64,000 nucleotides of DNA from Candidatus Nitrosocaldaceae archaeon (GCA_026002835.1 BPGC01000004.1:1-64000), one strand, 5' to 3'; shown: positions 17,481 to 27,506, counted from the first letter of the stretch. Program-made: numbers and translations. Notes: a model not told the origin generated them from the sequence alone.

Positions 17481-17882
17481 ATGAGTTTATCAGAAGATAT
17501 AATAAAATTATTAACAGATAAGAATTTTGCACATCTAGCAACTCTAATGAAAGATGGTTCTCCTCAAGTAACTGCTACATGGATAGATTATGCTGATGGA
17601 TATGTATTGATAAATACAGTAGAAGGTAGAGTAAAGCATAGGAATGTTAGTAGAGATCCTAGAGTTGCTTTATCTATAGCTGATAGTAATAATCCATATC
17701 ATATGGTAGCAATGAGAGGAAGGGTAATAGAGCAAGTCTATGAAGGAGCTGATGAACATATAGACAAACTAGCAAAACGATATTTAGGATTGGACAAATA
17801 TCCATTAAGAGTAACTAATGAGAAGAGAGTAATATTAAAGATAAAGCCAGAGCAGATATATCACCAGAAGCCTCCTAGATGA
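17481..17882 (+). CDS. PPOX-class F420-dependent oxidoreductase
   Basis: A 133-aa split-barrel flavin/deazaflavin-binding protein: FAHLATLMKDGSPQVTATW, INTVEGRVKHRNVSRDPRV and KPPR at the end match the F420-binding PPOX branch. Actinobacterial relatives reduce varied substrates with F420H2. Function here is general redox, and the substrate is unknown. The upstream gap 17361-17480 holds AT-rich promoter sequence for two divergent genes. Confidence 0.9.
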   Translation: MSLSEDIIKLLTDKNFAHLATLMKDGSPQVTATWIDYADGYVLINTVEGRVKHRNVSRDPRVALSIADSNNPYHMVAMRGRVIEQVYEGADEHIDKLAKRYLGLDKYPLRVTNEKRVILKIKPEQIYHQKPPR

Positions 17883-17920
17883 TAGAATATCTTTATAACC
17901 TATTAAACCAAGCATGATAG

Positions 17921-17930
17921 CTTTTTAAAT
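17921..17930 (+). promoter_or_regulatory. TATA box of the HemQ-like operon
   Basis: ctttttaaat lies about 26 bp before the ATG at 17952, again predicting a leaderless transcript. Confidence 0.55.
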
Positions 17931-17951
17931 ACCTTGAGCTTATGCTAGTTT

Positions 17952-18620
17952 ATGAGCGATGATAGAAAATTCTTCAACTTTGCATTCTTCAAGATTGATC
18001 AGAAATGGCGATGGCTTAACGATATGGCTAAAGAAGAATCAGCTAAAGAGTTCATAGGAATAATAGATTCGGATGAGCATGTAAAGTATAGAAGTTACTC
18101 AACAATTGGCTTGAGAGAAGATGCCGATCTATTATTATGGTTAATGGCTGATAAATTAGATTATACACAAGATCTTATTGCCAAATTGAATACTACAGTT
18201 TTAGGTAAGTATTTAGTGCAAACGTATAGTTTCTTATCTTTAACAAGACCATCTGTATACTCTCCATCAGCCATACCATCATTCTTAAAAGGAGAAGAAC
18301 CATTAAGGTATGTTATAGTATATCCATTTGTTAAAAGTAGAGAATGGTATCTATTGCCATTTGAGGAAAGGAAGAAGATGATGGAAGAACATACTTTAGT
18401 TGGGAAAAAATTTCCTAACATAAAGTTGAATACAACATCATCGTTTGGCTTGGATGATCAAGATTTTATGCTAGCATTTGAAACAAATGATCTAGCATCG
18501 TTCCATGATCTAGTTATGCAACTAAGAGAGACGCAGGTTAGTAGGTATGTAGTTAGAGATACACCATTTATAATAGGCATATATAAGCCATTAGATGAGA
18601 TAATAAAGAGCCTAGGTTAA
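17952..18620 (+). CDS. Chlorite dismutase/HemQ family heme-binding protein
   Basis: A 222-aa dimeric alpha/beta-barrel family protein. Visible motifs: WYLLPFEERKKMMEEH with the expected proximal heme ligand His147, then LNTTSSFGLDDQDFMLAFE in the distal region. A distal Gln as in HemQ is plausible, while the Arg typical of true chlorite dismutases is not evident. The role is probably heme handling or coproheme decarboxylation, not chlorite detoxification; this is family inference. The next gene starts 1 bp after its stop. Confidence 0.88.
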   Translation: MSDDRKFFNFAFFKIDQKWRWLNDMAKEESAKEFIGIIDSDEHVKYRSYSTIGLREDADLLLWLMADKLDYTQDLIAKLNTTVLGKYLVQTYSFLSLTRPSVYSPSAIPSFLKGEEPLRYVIVYPFVKSREWYLLPFEERKKMMEEHTLVGKKFPNIKLNTTSSFGLDDQDFMLAFETNDLASFHDLVMQLRETQVSRYVVRDTPFIIGIYKPLDEIIKSLG

Positions 18621-18621
18621 A

Positions 18622-19167
18622 ATGCAGGTATTAAATCAAGCATTAAAAGAATGGTATGTAGTAGTTAAGGCATTAGAAGATGCTAAGCAATTTGTATTGT
18701 TAAGGAAAGGAGGAATATTAGATCAAGGGTTCGATATAGCTAGCACTAAATTCTTATTATTCCCTACATTTGAACATCAGCATCAACAATATGTTAGAGA
18801 TGAGTTCAAGTATCTATTTGATAAAGTTGATGATAAGATAATTATAAGTTCAGCAGCTAACATCCATAAAGTATACGAGACCTTCTCGAAAGACAAACTA
18901 TTAAGATTGAGTAAATATCATATATATAATGAGGATTTTATAGATTATAGGTTAAGTATATACAAAGATAAGCCAGTCAAGGTATTGCTAGTTAAAACTT
19001 ATCTGCTAGAAGAGCCTATTGCGCTAGAGAATAAGCCAGAGTATGCTGGTTGTAGATCATGGGTCAATATAGATCTCAATCCTAAGATTAGAGAAGAACC
19101 AGTAATCTCAAATATGAGGTTTGATGATATATTTAGCGATATAGAGGGGATAATGAATGAAGTATAG
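18622..19167 (+). CDS. DUF1802 family protein
   Basis: A 181-aa protein with the DUF1802 N-terminus ALKEWYVVVKALEDAKQFVLLRKGGI and a later EHQHQQYV and KPVKVLLVKTYLLEEP. Function is unknown. It is placed 1 bp after the HemQ-like gene and overlaps the aldo/keto reductase by 11 nt, so the three form an operon. Confidence 0.85.
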   Translation: MQVLNQALKEWYVVVKALEDAKQFVLLRKGGILDQGFDIASTKFLLFPTFEHQHQQYVRDEFKYLFDKVDDKIIISSAANIHKVYETFSKDKLLRLSKYHIYNEDFIDYRLSIYKDKPVKVLLVKTYLLEEPIALENKPEYAGCRSWVNIDLNPKIREEPVISNMRFDDIFSDIEGIMNEV

Positions 19168-20143
19168 AAGGTTAGGTAAAAGTAATCTGATGGTATCCGA
19201 GATAGGCTTTGGAGCATGGACTCTAGCATTAGATTGGTGGGGCAAAAAGTTTGATGATGATGAAGCCATAAAGATGCTAAAGAAGGCTTATGATCTTGGC
19301 ATAAACTTTTACCAAACAGCAGATGTTTATGGTAAAGGCAAGAGCGATAAGCTTATTGGAGAAGCATTCAAAGGTATGAAGGATGAGATAATAATCTCTA
19401 GCATGTTTGGATATGATATATATAGAAATAAGCAAGTAGGGCATGATGAACTTCCTCAGAGGTGGGATGAAGAGTATATAAGGTTTGCATTAGATCAGAC
19501 ATTATCAAGGCTTAATAGAGATAGGGTTGAGGTTTATACATTACATAATCCAAAGATGGAAGCTATACTAGATGATGAATTATTTAGAGTTATGGAAGCA
19601 TTAAGAGAAGAAGGTAAGATAACTCATTATGGAGTAGGTTTAGGACCAGCAATAGGATGGAAGGAAGAAGGGATAATAGCTATGGAGAATAGAAATATAT
19701 CAGCATTGATTACTGTATACAATCTCTTAGAGCAGCAGCCTGGAAGAGATCTCTTTGATGTAGCAAAGACTAATGATGTTGGAGTATTGATCAGAGTCCC
19801 AGATGCTTCTGGTATCTTAACTGGAAAGATAGATGCTAATACTGTATTTAGTGAGAAGGATCATAGAAAGTTCAGAACTAAGGAATGGATTATTAATGCA
19901 TTGAAGAAAGTAGATAATATCAAGCATATAGCAGATGCTAGAGGCTGGAGCATAAATGAGTTATCTATAAAGTTTATTCTTACTGAAGATGTTGTATCAT
20001 CAATTTTGCCAACGATAACAAGCATTGAAGAACTTGAAGAGTATGCTAGCTTCTCAGATGGCAAATACCTTAATGATGATGAGTATGAGTATCTTAAGAG
20101 CATGTATGACAAGAACTTTATGGTTGAGGCATTAGTATCTTAA
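19157..20143 (+). CDS. Aldo/keto reductase family protein lacking the catalytic lysine
   Basis: A 328-aa TIM-barrel protein of the AKR family: RRLGKSNLMVSEIGFGAW, NFYQTADVYGKGKSD with Asp56 and Tyr58, and the His-containing VEVYTLHNP. The lysine normally found in the TKxG strand is Met83 (EIIISSMFGYDIY), so the usual proton relay is incomplete. It may have altered or no reductase activity. The 3' end overlaps the convergent STAND gene by 12 nt. Confidence 0.88.
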   Translation: MKYRRLGKSNLMVSEIGFGAWTLALDWWGKKFDDDEAIKMLKKAYDLGINFYQTADVYGKGKSDKLIGEAFKGMKDEIIISSMFGYDIYRNKQVGHDELPQRWDEEYIRFALDQTLSRLNRDRVEVYTLHNPKMEAILDDELFRVMEALREEGKITHYGVGLGPAIGWKEEGIIAMENRNISALITVYNLLEQQPGRDLFDVAKTNDVGVLIRVPDASGILTGKIDANTVFSEKDHRKFRTKEWIINALKKVDNIKHIADARGWSINELSIKFILTEDVVSSILPTITSIEELEEYASFSDGKYLNDDEYEYLKSMYDKNFMVEALVS

Positions 20144-22249
20144 CTTTTTTATTTCTTTTAAGATTTCTTCAATGCTCATATTTCTGCAATCTTTCTTTAG
20201 TAATATAGAGGCTAATATTTTAATTATAGTTTCTGCTCGTTCTGCATACTCATTCTGGTTTCTGCTATCAAAGATTATCCTTGCTTTATTATAAGCCTCG
20301 ATAGCTTCCTCATACCTTTGTAATTCATCAAGAGCAATACCTTTATTATTCCATGCCTCAGCATAATTAGGATTTATCTCTAATGCTTTATTATAAGCCT
20401 CGATAGCTTCCTCATACCTTTGTAATTCATCAAGAGCATAACCTTTATTATTCCATGCCTCAGCATAATTAGGATTTATCTCTAATGCTTTATTATAAGC
20501 CTCGATAGCTTCCTCATACCTTTGTAATTTAGCAAGAGCATAACCTTTATTATTCCATGCCTCAGCATAATTAGGATTTATCTCTAATGCTTTATTATAA
20601 GCCTCGATAGCTTCCTCATACCTTTGTAATTTAGTAAGAGCATAACCTTTAGCACCATACAGATATTCTTTTAATAATGATACTTTTTCTATATCTATTA
20701 TACCTTCTATCTTACCAAATATTTTGCTATAATCATATCCTTTAGGAGCATCAGACAGTCGTTCAAATAATACAAGTATAGATAAGAAGCGATTAAACTC
20801 ATCTAAAGAACTAAGAATATCCATTAAAATATTCCTAATCTTCTTTATCTTATATGTATCATCAGTATTAAATAGATAATAAAACCATGCAATAGCCCAT
20901 AAATGATGAATTGTATACCATCTATCATCTCTATGAATAAGCATAGCTTGAGATAGATAATATAGATCATCACCAATTCCTAATTTATTAGCAAGTTTAT
21001 CATCTATTGGATTATTAGCAAGATCTAATAATGAGCATACCATCATAGCCTTTAATCTATTATCATTAGTAATATACTGATCATGTCTATCTTTAACATG
21101 CTTATCAAGCCCATTACCAGTTATATGAAATCTAACTATCAATGGATGCCCTTTAGTATCCTCATAGAATTCATCAAGATCAGAAGGTAAAGGTTTATTA
21201 TAATAATCAAAGAATGCTTTAACTTCATCTTTTGTTAGAGAAGCAGTTCTAATAGTATATTTATCTCTATTAGCATCAAACCCATAGATAGCATCTCTAA
21301 TAACCTCTTGTATCTTTCCAAACTCTGGTTCGCCTTTAAGCAATCTTTCATAATCTGGCTCCCTTATAGTTAGTAAGAATTTAACATTAGGTAATTCTTC
21401 CATCAATTTATATATCATCAAACTCTGCTTAGTATGAGCATTATCTATGCCAATTATAACCTTATTATCTTCAGCAAGTAATGATAAATGATCTTTAACA
21501 TCATCAATATCATGTATGCCATCGTGATAGATAATTATATGATCATCAAGATATTCACATAAGACTCTCTTGAAGATTGTAGTCTTTGAAGTTCCACTCT
21601 CTCCTATCAATACTGCTCTTCCATGCTCTTCTAATTTAGCTTTAACCTCATCAACTATAGATCTTCTATAATCATAATTATGATAGATAGAAGCGAAATC
21701 GAGTTCAAAACCTTCTTGCCATTTCTTAAACTCTTCTTCTGCTTTATCTTTAGTTAATTCATCTTTATAAAGTATCTTCAAACCTTTCGCTTCAAACCTT
21801 ATCTTATGATAATTCTCAAGTTTAGGAATAGCAATAGCAATTATTGCTATTAATTCATCAATATTGCTATAATGATGAAGCCATTGCCCAGTATGATAAT
21901 CACCAATCTTATCAAGAAATTTCTTTAATTCATCTTTCTTCTCATTTCTAGATACCAATATAAGCATAGGAATTCCTCTCTCCCTAGCTCTATAATACTC
22001 AATTGCAGTTACAGATAATCCATCAGGATTATCAATCTCAGGAACGGAACCCCAACGCTTATCAAATATACCAATATAAGCATCAGATCTATCAACCATA
22101 TCCTCAATAGCCTTTTTAGGATTGTTCTTAAAATCTATATGATCTTCAGCAAGTATAGGATTATGATTAGCCTTTATAATAACATTCTTAACTCTGTCTC
22201 TAATATCCTCAAGATCCTTCATGGTTGAACTTATGAATATATTCAACAA
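20132..22249 (-). CDS. DUF4062-STAND NTPase-TPR protein (NLR-like architecture)
   Basis: A 705-aa protein in three parts. Residues 1-120 are a DUF4062 domain (NIFISSTMKDLEDIRDRV, DAYIGIFDKRWGS, SVTAIEYYRARERGIPML). Residues 190-400 are a P-loop NTPase with Walker A GESGTSKTT (216-224), Walker B VIIGIDNAH and sensor-like LTIREPDY, of the STAND class. Residues about 535-670 hold four nearly identical 34-residue TPRs (QRYEEAIEAYNKALEINPNY). This sensor-switch-effector layout is used by NLR-like signalling and anti-phage proteins; immune function is inferred. Single gene with its own promoter region. Confidence 0.85.
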   Translation of the reverse strand: MLNIFISSTMKDLEDIRDRVKNVIIKANHNPILAEDHIDFKNNPKKAIEDMVDRSDAYIGIFDKRWGSVPEIDNPDGLSVTAIEYYRARERGIPMLILVSRNEKKDELKKFLDKIGDYHTGQWLHHYSNIDELIAIIAIAIPKLENYHKIRFEAKGLKILYKDELTKDKAEEEFKKWQEGFELDFASIYHNYDYRRSIVDEVKAKLEEHGRAVLIGESGTSKTTIFKRVLCEYLDDHIIIYHDGIHDIDDVKDHLSLLAEDNKVIIGIDNAHTKQSLMIYKLMEELPNVKFLLTIREPDYERLLKGEPEFGKIQEVIRDAIYGFDANRDKYTIRTASLTKDEVKAFFDYYNKPLPSDLDEFYEDTKGHPLIVRFHITGNGLDKHVKDRHDQYITNDNRLKAMMVCSLLDLANNPIDDKLANKLGIGDDLYYLSQAMLIHRDDRWYTIHHLWAIAWFYYLFNTDDTYKIKKIRNILMDILSSLDEFNRFLSILVLFERLSDAPKGYDYSKIFGKIEGIIDIEKVSLLKEYLYGAKGYALTKLQRYEEAIEAYNKALEINPNYAEAWNNKGYALAKLQRYEEAIEAYNKALEINPNYAEAWNNKGYALDELQRYEEAIEAYNKALEINPNYAEAWNNKGIALDELQRYEEAIEAYNKARIIFDSRNQNEYAERAETIIKILASILLKKDCRNMSIEEILKEIKKLRY
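20285..20650 (-). repeat. Coding tandem repeats, 102-bp units (TPR)
   Basis: Between three and four tandem copies of a 102-bp unit, nearly identical at DNA level, encode the TPRs of the STAND protein. Such identity implies recent expansion or homogenisation and allows copy-number change in frame. Confidence 0.9.
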
Positions 22250-22331
22250 TAGTATTTAGTATCCATAAATATAAAAATATACATCTTATAATTCATAACC
22301 TTTATTATTAGCAATTGATCAATTATGAGTA

Positions 22332-23414
22332 ATGTTAAAGGTATCTTCAGAAGCAATTGAGAAGGCATTAAAGAATGAAGAGCTGTCATATAATGATGGT
22401 TTAGAATTGTTTGATGAAGATATATTCACTCTAGGATTTGCAGCAGATCAGTTAAGAAGAAGATTGAAAGGCGATACTGTAACCTTTACCGTATCTTATT
22501 ACATAAATTATACTAACATCTGTGCTGCTAGTTGTCCTATATGTGCTTTCTATAGGAAGAAGAATGATAATGATGCATATACATTAAGCATTGAAGATAT
22601 AATCAATAGAGCAAAGTTAGCAGTAGAGTTAGGAGCAACTGAATTGCATATAGTAGGAGGTTTTAATCCAGATCTGAAATTAGAGTATTATGAGGATATG
22701 ATAAGAGCAATTAAGAATAGATTCAATAATGTTACAGTTAAGGCATTAACTCCAGCAGAGATATTCTTCATTAGCAAGGTTACTAAGAATAGTGTTAGAG
22801 AAGTGTTATCGAGATTGAAAGATGCTGGATTGGATGCTTTACCAGGAGGAGGAGCGGAGATATTCCATGATGAGGTTAGGAAGCATATAATAGTAGGTAA
22901 ATGTTCGGGAAAAGAATGGTTAGAGGTTGCTGAAGAAGCTCACAAGTTAGGCATAAAGAGTAATTGCACCATGCTTTATGCACATATTGAGGAGCCTAAA
23001 CATATAATTGATCATATCATTAAATTAAGAGAAGTTCAGAAGAAGACAGATGGATTTCTAACATTCATACCATTAAGGTTTAGTCCAGAGAATACAGAAT
23101 TGTATATAAAAGGTAAGGTTAAAGAGAGATCATCCTTATACGATCTAAAGGTTATAGCAGTATCTAGACTATTATTAGCAAATTATATCAATAGTATATC
23201 TGTATATTGGGTAGCATTAGGTAAGAAACTAGCACAAGTAGCATTAACATATGGAGGAAATGATCTAGTAGGCACTGCATTTTCTGAGGAGATATTTAGT
23301 GCAACTGGTTTAAAGTATAACATATCTATAGATGAGTTGGCAAATATGATTAGATCAGTTAATAGAGTTCCAGCACAGAGAGATACATTTCATAATATAA
23401 TCAAGTATCTCTAG
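22332..23414 (+). CDS. mqnE: Aminofutalosine synthase MqnE-like radical SAM enzyme
   Basis: A 360-aa radical SAM protein with the iron-sulfur motif CAASCPICAF, then PGGGAEIFHDEVRKHI, EEAHKLGIKSNCTMLYAHIE and GFLTFIPLRFSPENTEL. These match MqnE, which joins SAM-derived adenosyl to 3-enolpyruvoyl-benzoate in the futalosine route to menaquinone. The related CofH of F420 synthesis is an alternative, but the nearby MqnC and UbiD-like genes favour MqnE. Confidence 0.82.
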   Translation: MLKVSSEAIEKALKNEELSYNDGLELFDEDIFTLGFAADQLRRRLKGDTVTFTVSYYINYTNICAASCPICAFYRKKNDNDAYTLSIEDIINRAKLAVELGATELHIVGGFNPDLKLEYYEDMIRAIKNRFNNVTVKALTPAEIFFISKVTKNSVREVLSRLKDAGLDALPGGGAEIFHDEVRKHIIVGKCSGKEWLEVAEEAHKLGIKSNCTMLYAHIEEPKHIIDHIIKLREVQKKTDGFLTFIPLRFSPENTELYIKGKVKERSSLYDLKVIAVSRLLLANYINSISVYWVALGKKLAQVALTYGGNDLVGTAFSEEIFSATGLKYNISIDELANMIRSVNRVPAQRDTFHNIIKYL

Positions 23415-23482
23415 GTTGTAGTTGATTATTATTGTCTTTAAAAGGCTTATGCTTATATTTAAGAATTAATCAGTAATAAGCA

Positions 23483-25168
23483 ATGGAGTTAAGAAGCCGA
23501 AAAGTTGTTGAAGGTTATGAACGAGCGCCTCATAGAGCTATGTACAAAGCAATGGGTTTGAGCGATGAAGATTTAGCAAAACCTATCGTTGCTGTAGCAA
23601 ACACTTGTAATGAAGCAACTCCTTGTAATATACACCTAGGCAGATTAGCACAGATAGCAAAAGAAGGAGTTAAAGAACATGGAGGAACTCCAAGAGAGTT
23701 TACAACTATAGCTGTTAGCGATGGTATATCAATGGGTCATGAAGGTATGAAAGCATCTTTAGTAAGTAGAGAGATTATAGCAGACTCTATAGAGTTGATG
23801 GTTCATGCTCATCAATATGATGCATTGATAGGTATTGCTGGCTGTGATAAGAGTTTACCAGGAACTATGATGGCTATGGCTAGATTGAATATACCATCGG
23901 TATTCATATATGGAGGAACAATAATGCCAGGCTGTTATAATGATAAAGCATTAACTGTGCAAGATGTATTCGAGGCAGTTGGCTCTTATGCGACTGGTCA
24001 GATAACTTTAGAAGAGTTGAAGGCTATTGAAGATAATGCATGTCCAGGAGCAGGATCATGTGGAGGTATGTATACAGCAAATACTATGGCTTCAATTAGT
24101 GAAGCGATAGGTTTAGCACTACCAGGAAGCGCTAGCCCTCCTGCAGAAGATCCTAGGAGAGAAGAGTATTGTAGAGAATGCGGTAAAGCTGTAATGCATA
24201 TGTTAGAGGTTGGTATAAAACCTAGGGATATACTAACATTTGAAGCATTTGAGAATGCGATTACTATTTTGAATGCTATAGGTGGTTCAACAAATGCTGT
24301 ATTACATCTATTAGCAATAGCTAGGGAAGCAAATGTTAAATTATCATATAAGGATTTTGAGAGGATTAGGAAGAGAACTCCTCATATAGCAGATATGAGA
24401 CCTGGAGGCAATTACGTTATGTATGATCTAGATAGGGTTGGAGGAGTTCCAGTATTACTAAAGATGTTATTAGAGAAAGGTTTGCTTAATGATATTTTAA
24501 CAGTTACTGGTAAAACCATGAAAGAAAACTTAGAAAGTATAAAGATACCTAACCTTGATAATAGCATAATAAAACCTATAGAGAATCCTATACACAAAGA
24601 AGGAACCATTAAGATATTAAAGGGAACATTAGCTCCAGAAGGAGCTGTTGTAAAGTTATCTGGTGTTAAAAGGTTAAAGTTTGAAGGTAGAGCAAGAGTA
24701 TTCAATAGAGAAGAAGATGCTTTTGATGCTATCTCTGAAGGTAAGATAAAGGAAGGTGATGTTGTTGTTATAAGGTATGAAGGACCTAAAGGCGGTCCAG
24801 GAATGAGGGAGATGTTAGCTGTTACAGCAGCACTAGTTGGACAAGGTTTAGGAGAATCTGTAGCATTGATAACAGATGGAAGGTTTTCTGGAGCGACTCG
24901 AGGTTTGATGATCGGACATGTTGCTCCTGAAGCATTTGTAGGAGGACCTATAGCATTAGTTAAAAACAATGATAAAATACGTATAGATGCTGTGAAAGGC
25001 AAATTGGATCTACTAGTTAGCAAGGAGGAATTAGATAAGAGAAGAGATAGATGGAAACCGATCAAGCCTAGATATACATGGGGAGCATTAGCAAAGTATG
25101 CTAGTTTGGCAGATTCGGCTGCAAGAGGAGCAATAACAATACCAACATTTAAGAGTAAGCATATCTAA
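23483..25168 (+). CDS. ilvD: Dihydroxy-acid dehydratase
   Basis: A 561-aa enzyme making 2-oxo acids for valine, isoleucine and coenzyme A precursors. Cluster-binding and substrate motifs are intact: [23 protein letters not shown] and [16 protein letters not shown], with [19 protein letters not shown] near the C-terminus. Length is normal. It appears monocistronic with HIT downstream (9-bp gap). Confidence 0.97.
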   Translation: MELRSRKVVEGYERAPHRAMYKAMGLSDEDLAKPIVAVANTCNEATPCNIHLGRLAQIAKEGVKEHGGTPREFTTIAVSDGISMGHEGMKASLVSREIIADSIELMVHAHQYDALIGIAGCDKSLPGTMMAMARLNIPSVFIYGGTIMPGCYNDKALTVQDVFEAVGSYATGQITLEELKAIEDNACPGAGSCGGMYTANTMASISEAIGLALPGSASPPAEDPRREEYCRECGKAVMHMLEVGIKPRDILTFEAFENAITILNAIGGSTNAVLHLLAIAREANVKLSYKDFERIRKRTPHIADMRPGGNYVMYDLDRVGGVPVLLKMLLEKGLLNDILTVTGKTMKENLESIKIPNLDNSIIKPIENPIHKEGTIKILKGTLAPEGAVVKLSGVKRLKFEGRARVFNREEDAFDAISEGKIKEGDVVVIRYEGPKGGPGMREMLAVTAALVGQGLGESVALITDGRFSGATRGLMIGHVAPEAFVGGPIALVKNNDKIRIDAVKGKLDLLVSKEELDKRRDRWKPIKPRYTWGALAKYASLADSAARGAITIPTFKSKHI

Positions 25169-25177
25169 TTTTATTTG

Positions 25178-25609
25178 ATGGAGTGCATATTCTGCTCAAT
25201 AATAAGCAAGAATAGAGAAGCAGCATATGTTTATGAAAACGATAGGTTTATTGCAATTATGGACAAATATCCAATAAATATTGGACATACTCTAGTTATA
25301 CCTAGGAAACATTATCATACCATAATAGATATGCCAGTAAATGAAGTTGGGATGTTATTTGCTCTAACTGCTCATCTAGCAAAAGCTGTAATTAAAGCAG
25401 TTAACTCTGATGGTTTTAGTATTGGTCAAAATAATGGAGAAGCAGCAAATCAGATTATACCTCATGTTCATGTGCATATAATACCAAGGTTTGCAAATGA
25501 TAAGACAAGATGGTCTAGTAGAAGATTTATGACATTCGAACAACTCCAGAATGTAGCAGAAAATATAAGAAGGTATATTGAGCCTATTAAGATCGAAGAA
25601 CTAGTTTAA
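25178..25609 (+). CDS. HIT family hydrolase
   Basis: A protein of about 143 aa with the histidine triad HVHVHII and an N-terminal ECIFC zinc-type pair. HIT proteins hydrolyse nucleotide phosphoramidates or dinucleotides. The ATG at 25178 is preferred over the TTG one codon earlier. It lies 9 bp after ilvD and overlaps the convergent thioredoxin gene by 9 nt. Confidence 0.92.
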   Translation: MECIFCSIISKNREAAYVYENDRFIAIMDKYPINIGHTLVIPRKHYHTIIDMPVNEVGMLFALTAHLAKAVIKAVNSDGFSIGQNNGEAANQIIPHVHVHIIPRFANDKTRWSSRRFMTFEQLQNVAENIRRYIEPIKIEELV

Positions 25610-25921
25610 TTCTTTTACAAGAGAATCCATATCAGATTTAGATAATCCAATGCCAGATTTTGCATCTCTTCTAGAGATTACCTTTCCATCTTTAAATACA
25701 ATTACTGTAGGAATTCTCATTATATCAAACCTATCCCATAATGGATTATCATCTTCATTAATCTTTACTTTTACTAACTTGAAACCATCTATATTATACG
25801 AATCGAAGATCGGTTTAAATGCTGCACAATAAGGGCACCAATCTGCGTAGAATAATACTACTGCTTTATCTTTTATGATCTCATCTAACTTTTCCGCATC
25901 GGTTATATCCATATCCATCAA
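25601..25921 (-). CDS. Thioredoxin
   Basis: A 106-aa single-domain thioredoxin: AVVLFYADWCPYCAAFKP with CPYC as active site, and the cis-Pro loop MRIPTVIVFKDGK. The WCPYC motif is glutaredoxin-like in its second half. No signal peptide; a cytoplasmic reductant. Confidence 0.92.
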   Translation of the reverse strand: MMDMDITDAEKLDEIIKDKAVVLFYADWCPYCAAFKPIFDSYNIDGFKLVKVKINEDDNPLWDRFDIMRIPTVIVFKDGKVISRRDAKSGIGLSKSDMDSLVKELN

Positions 25922-25958
25922 TAGACAAATATCATATTTAGAAATTTCTAATAAAAAT

Positions 25959-27038
25959 TTAGTCTTTATAATTATCCCTAAAGTAAGGGATCACCTTTCT
26001 TCCAAACTGTTCTATGCTTTTATAATATCCTTCTCCCCAGAACCTTATTATGAAGTGATTTACACCAGCCTTTATGAACCTTTCAAATACTGGAATTATA
26101 TCTTCTGGACCACCAATACCTATAGATGATCTAGCTATTGTGTCTGGTATATCTTGAGCAGCCTCTCTCATCTTCCTCATAAGTTCTGGATTGGTCATAG
26201 AATATTCTGTAAAGTATTTCCTAAAGTCAAAATCTGATCTTTGTTGAATATTATATACTTTGAGCAATTCTGGTTTATATAATCCTACTTTTACTGCACT
26301 TCTAAGCTTTAACCATGCTTCTTCTGGATCATCAGTAAAGTATACATCAATATCTAAAGCGAAACTGAAATTGTCTAAATCCCTTCCAGCCTTCTTAGCC
26401 TCTTCTCTTATTATACTAGCATGATACTCATATAACTCTGGAGTATACGCTATTGGCAACCAACCATCTCCATATCTTGCAGTTATTGATAATGTTCTAG
26501 GAGCTCCCGCTGCTACGTAAATTGGAGGCATGGGTTTCCTTATGCTACTAGCTTGTAAGCATGCATTATCTAACTTGTAAAACTTACCTTCAAAACTGAC
26601 TCTATTATCTGGTGATGAGTTGAATAATAATCTTATTACTTGTAACTGTTCTTCTAGCCTAGAGACTGGTTTATCCCATTGTATTCCAAACTCTTTGATA
26701 TTCTGTGCTTCACCAGCCCCTATACCTAATATCGCTCTACCATGCGATAATCTATCCATAGTTATAGTTTGGAGCGCTACAGTAGATGGATGTCTTCTTA
26801 TAGCATCTGTAACACATGTTCCTAACTCTAATCTTTTAGTAACTTGAGTTGCTGCTGATAAGAATATCCATGCATCGTTCACTATAGCCTTTGGCCATTG
26901 TGGAACATTGGTATGATCCATAGCCCACCCTGAATCATAGCCAAACCTATCTGCTATCATCAATGCCAATAATTGCTGATCTTCATTAAATCCAAGCCTT
27001 GCTACATTCAAGCCTTGTTGAATTCCAAACTTTATCAT
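25959..27038 (-). CDS. LLM-class F420-dependent oxidoreductase
   Basis: A 359-aa luciferase-like TIM barrel: LMIADRFGYDSGWAMDHT, GRAILGIGAGEAQNIKEFG and PIYVAAGAPRTLSITARYGDGW fit the F420-dependent branch (Mer-like, methylene-tetrahydromethanopterin reductase relatives). The exact substrate is uncertain. Monocistronic or cotranscribed with the downstream thioredoxin. Confidence 0.9.
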   Translation of the reverse strand: MIKFGIQQGLNVARLGFNEDQQLLALMIADRFGYDSGWAMDHTNVPQWPKAIVNDAWIFLSAATQVTKRLELGTCVTDAIRRHPSTVALQTITMDRLSHGRAILGIGAGEAQNIKEFGIQWDKPVSRLEEQLQVIRLLFNSSPDNRVSFEGKFYKLDNACLQASSIRKPMPPIYVAAGAPRTLSITARYGDGWLPIAYTPELYEYHASIIREEAKKAGRDLDNFSFALDIDVYFTDDPEEAWLKLRSAVKVGLYKPELLKVYNIQQRSDFDFRKYFTEYSMTNPELMRKMREAAQDIPDTIARSSIGIGGPEDIIPVFERFIKAGVNHFIIRFWGEGYYKSIEQFGRKVIPYFRDNYKD

Positions 27039-27074
27039 CTCCTAACCTTACTATCATCAATTATATTAGTATTA

Positions 27075-27506
27075 TTATTTTAACTTGTTCTCTAATTCAT
27101 CAAGTAATTCATTTATCCTTTTGCTAATCTTTCCTTTTGCTAAGAAGCCTAATACTTTTAGCGCTCCTCCTAGTTTGAAATCACCTTCAATTATTACTTT
27201 AGTTCCTTCTGGAACTTTCTCATATCTCTCAACTACATGACTTCCTTTGGCATCACCTTCAATTACAAAACTCTCATGTTTCTCTGGAGGATTCATAACA
27301 TGTTTAGTTTTTTGTTTAATTTTTCTATTAGAGATCTGAAACTCTTCTTCCGTTATTATAACATTATTTGCTTTATCAACATCAACTATCTTTACAGATT
27401 CAAAATAGTTAGGTAACAGTTTAGGAAGGTTCTCTAGATCCGTTACTTTATTATACAATAGATCTCTATCAACATTTAATATCTTTTCTACTTTTACCTT
27501 TGGCAT
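27075..27506 (-). CDS. SRPBCC (CoxG-like) ligand-binding protein
   Basis: A 143-aa START-like domain: KVEKILNVDRDLLYNKVTD, KQKTKHVMNPPEKHESFVIEG region, GSHVVERYEKVPEGTKVII. It resembles the C-terminal half of the protein at 14725. The ligand is unknown. Its start lies 99 bp from the divergent gene at 27621. Confidence 0.85.
   Translation of the reverse strand: MPKVKVEKILNVDRDLLYNKVTDLENLPKLLPNYFESVKIVDVDKANNVIITEEEFQISNRKIKQKTKHVMNPPEKHESFVIEGDAKGSHVVERYEKVPEGTKVIIEGDFKLGGALKVLGFLAKGKISKRINELLDELENKLK

Noticed and set aside
20285..20650. Regular direct repeats resembling a repeat array/CRISPR
   Set aside because: 102-bp units with no unique spacers, fully inside the coding frame of a TPR protein.
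24412..25065. 217-codon open frame antisense to ilvD
   Set aside because: Ser/Pro/Leu-rich mirror of a conserved gene; no independent signals.
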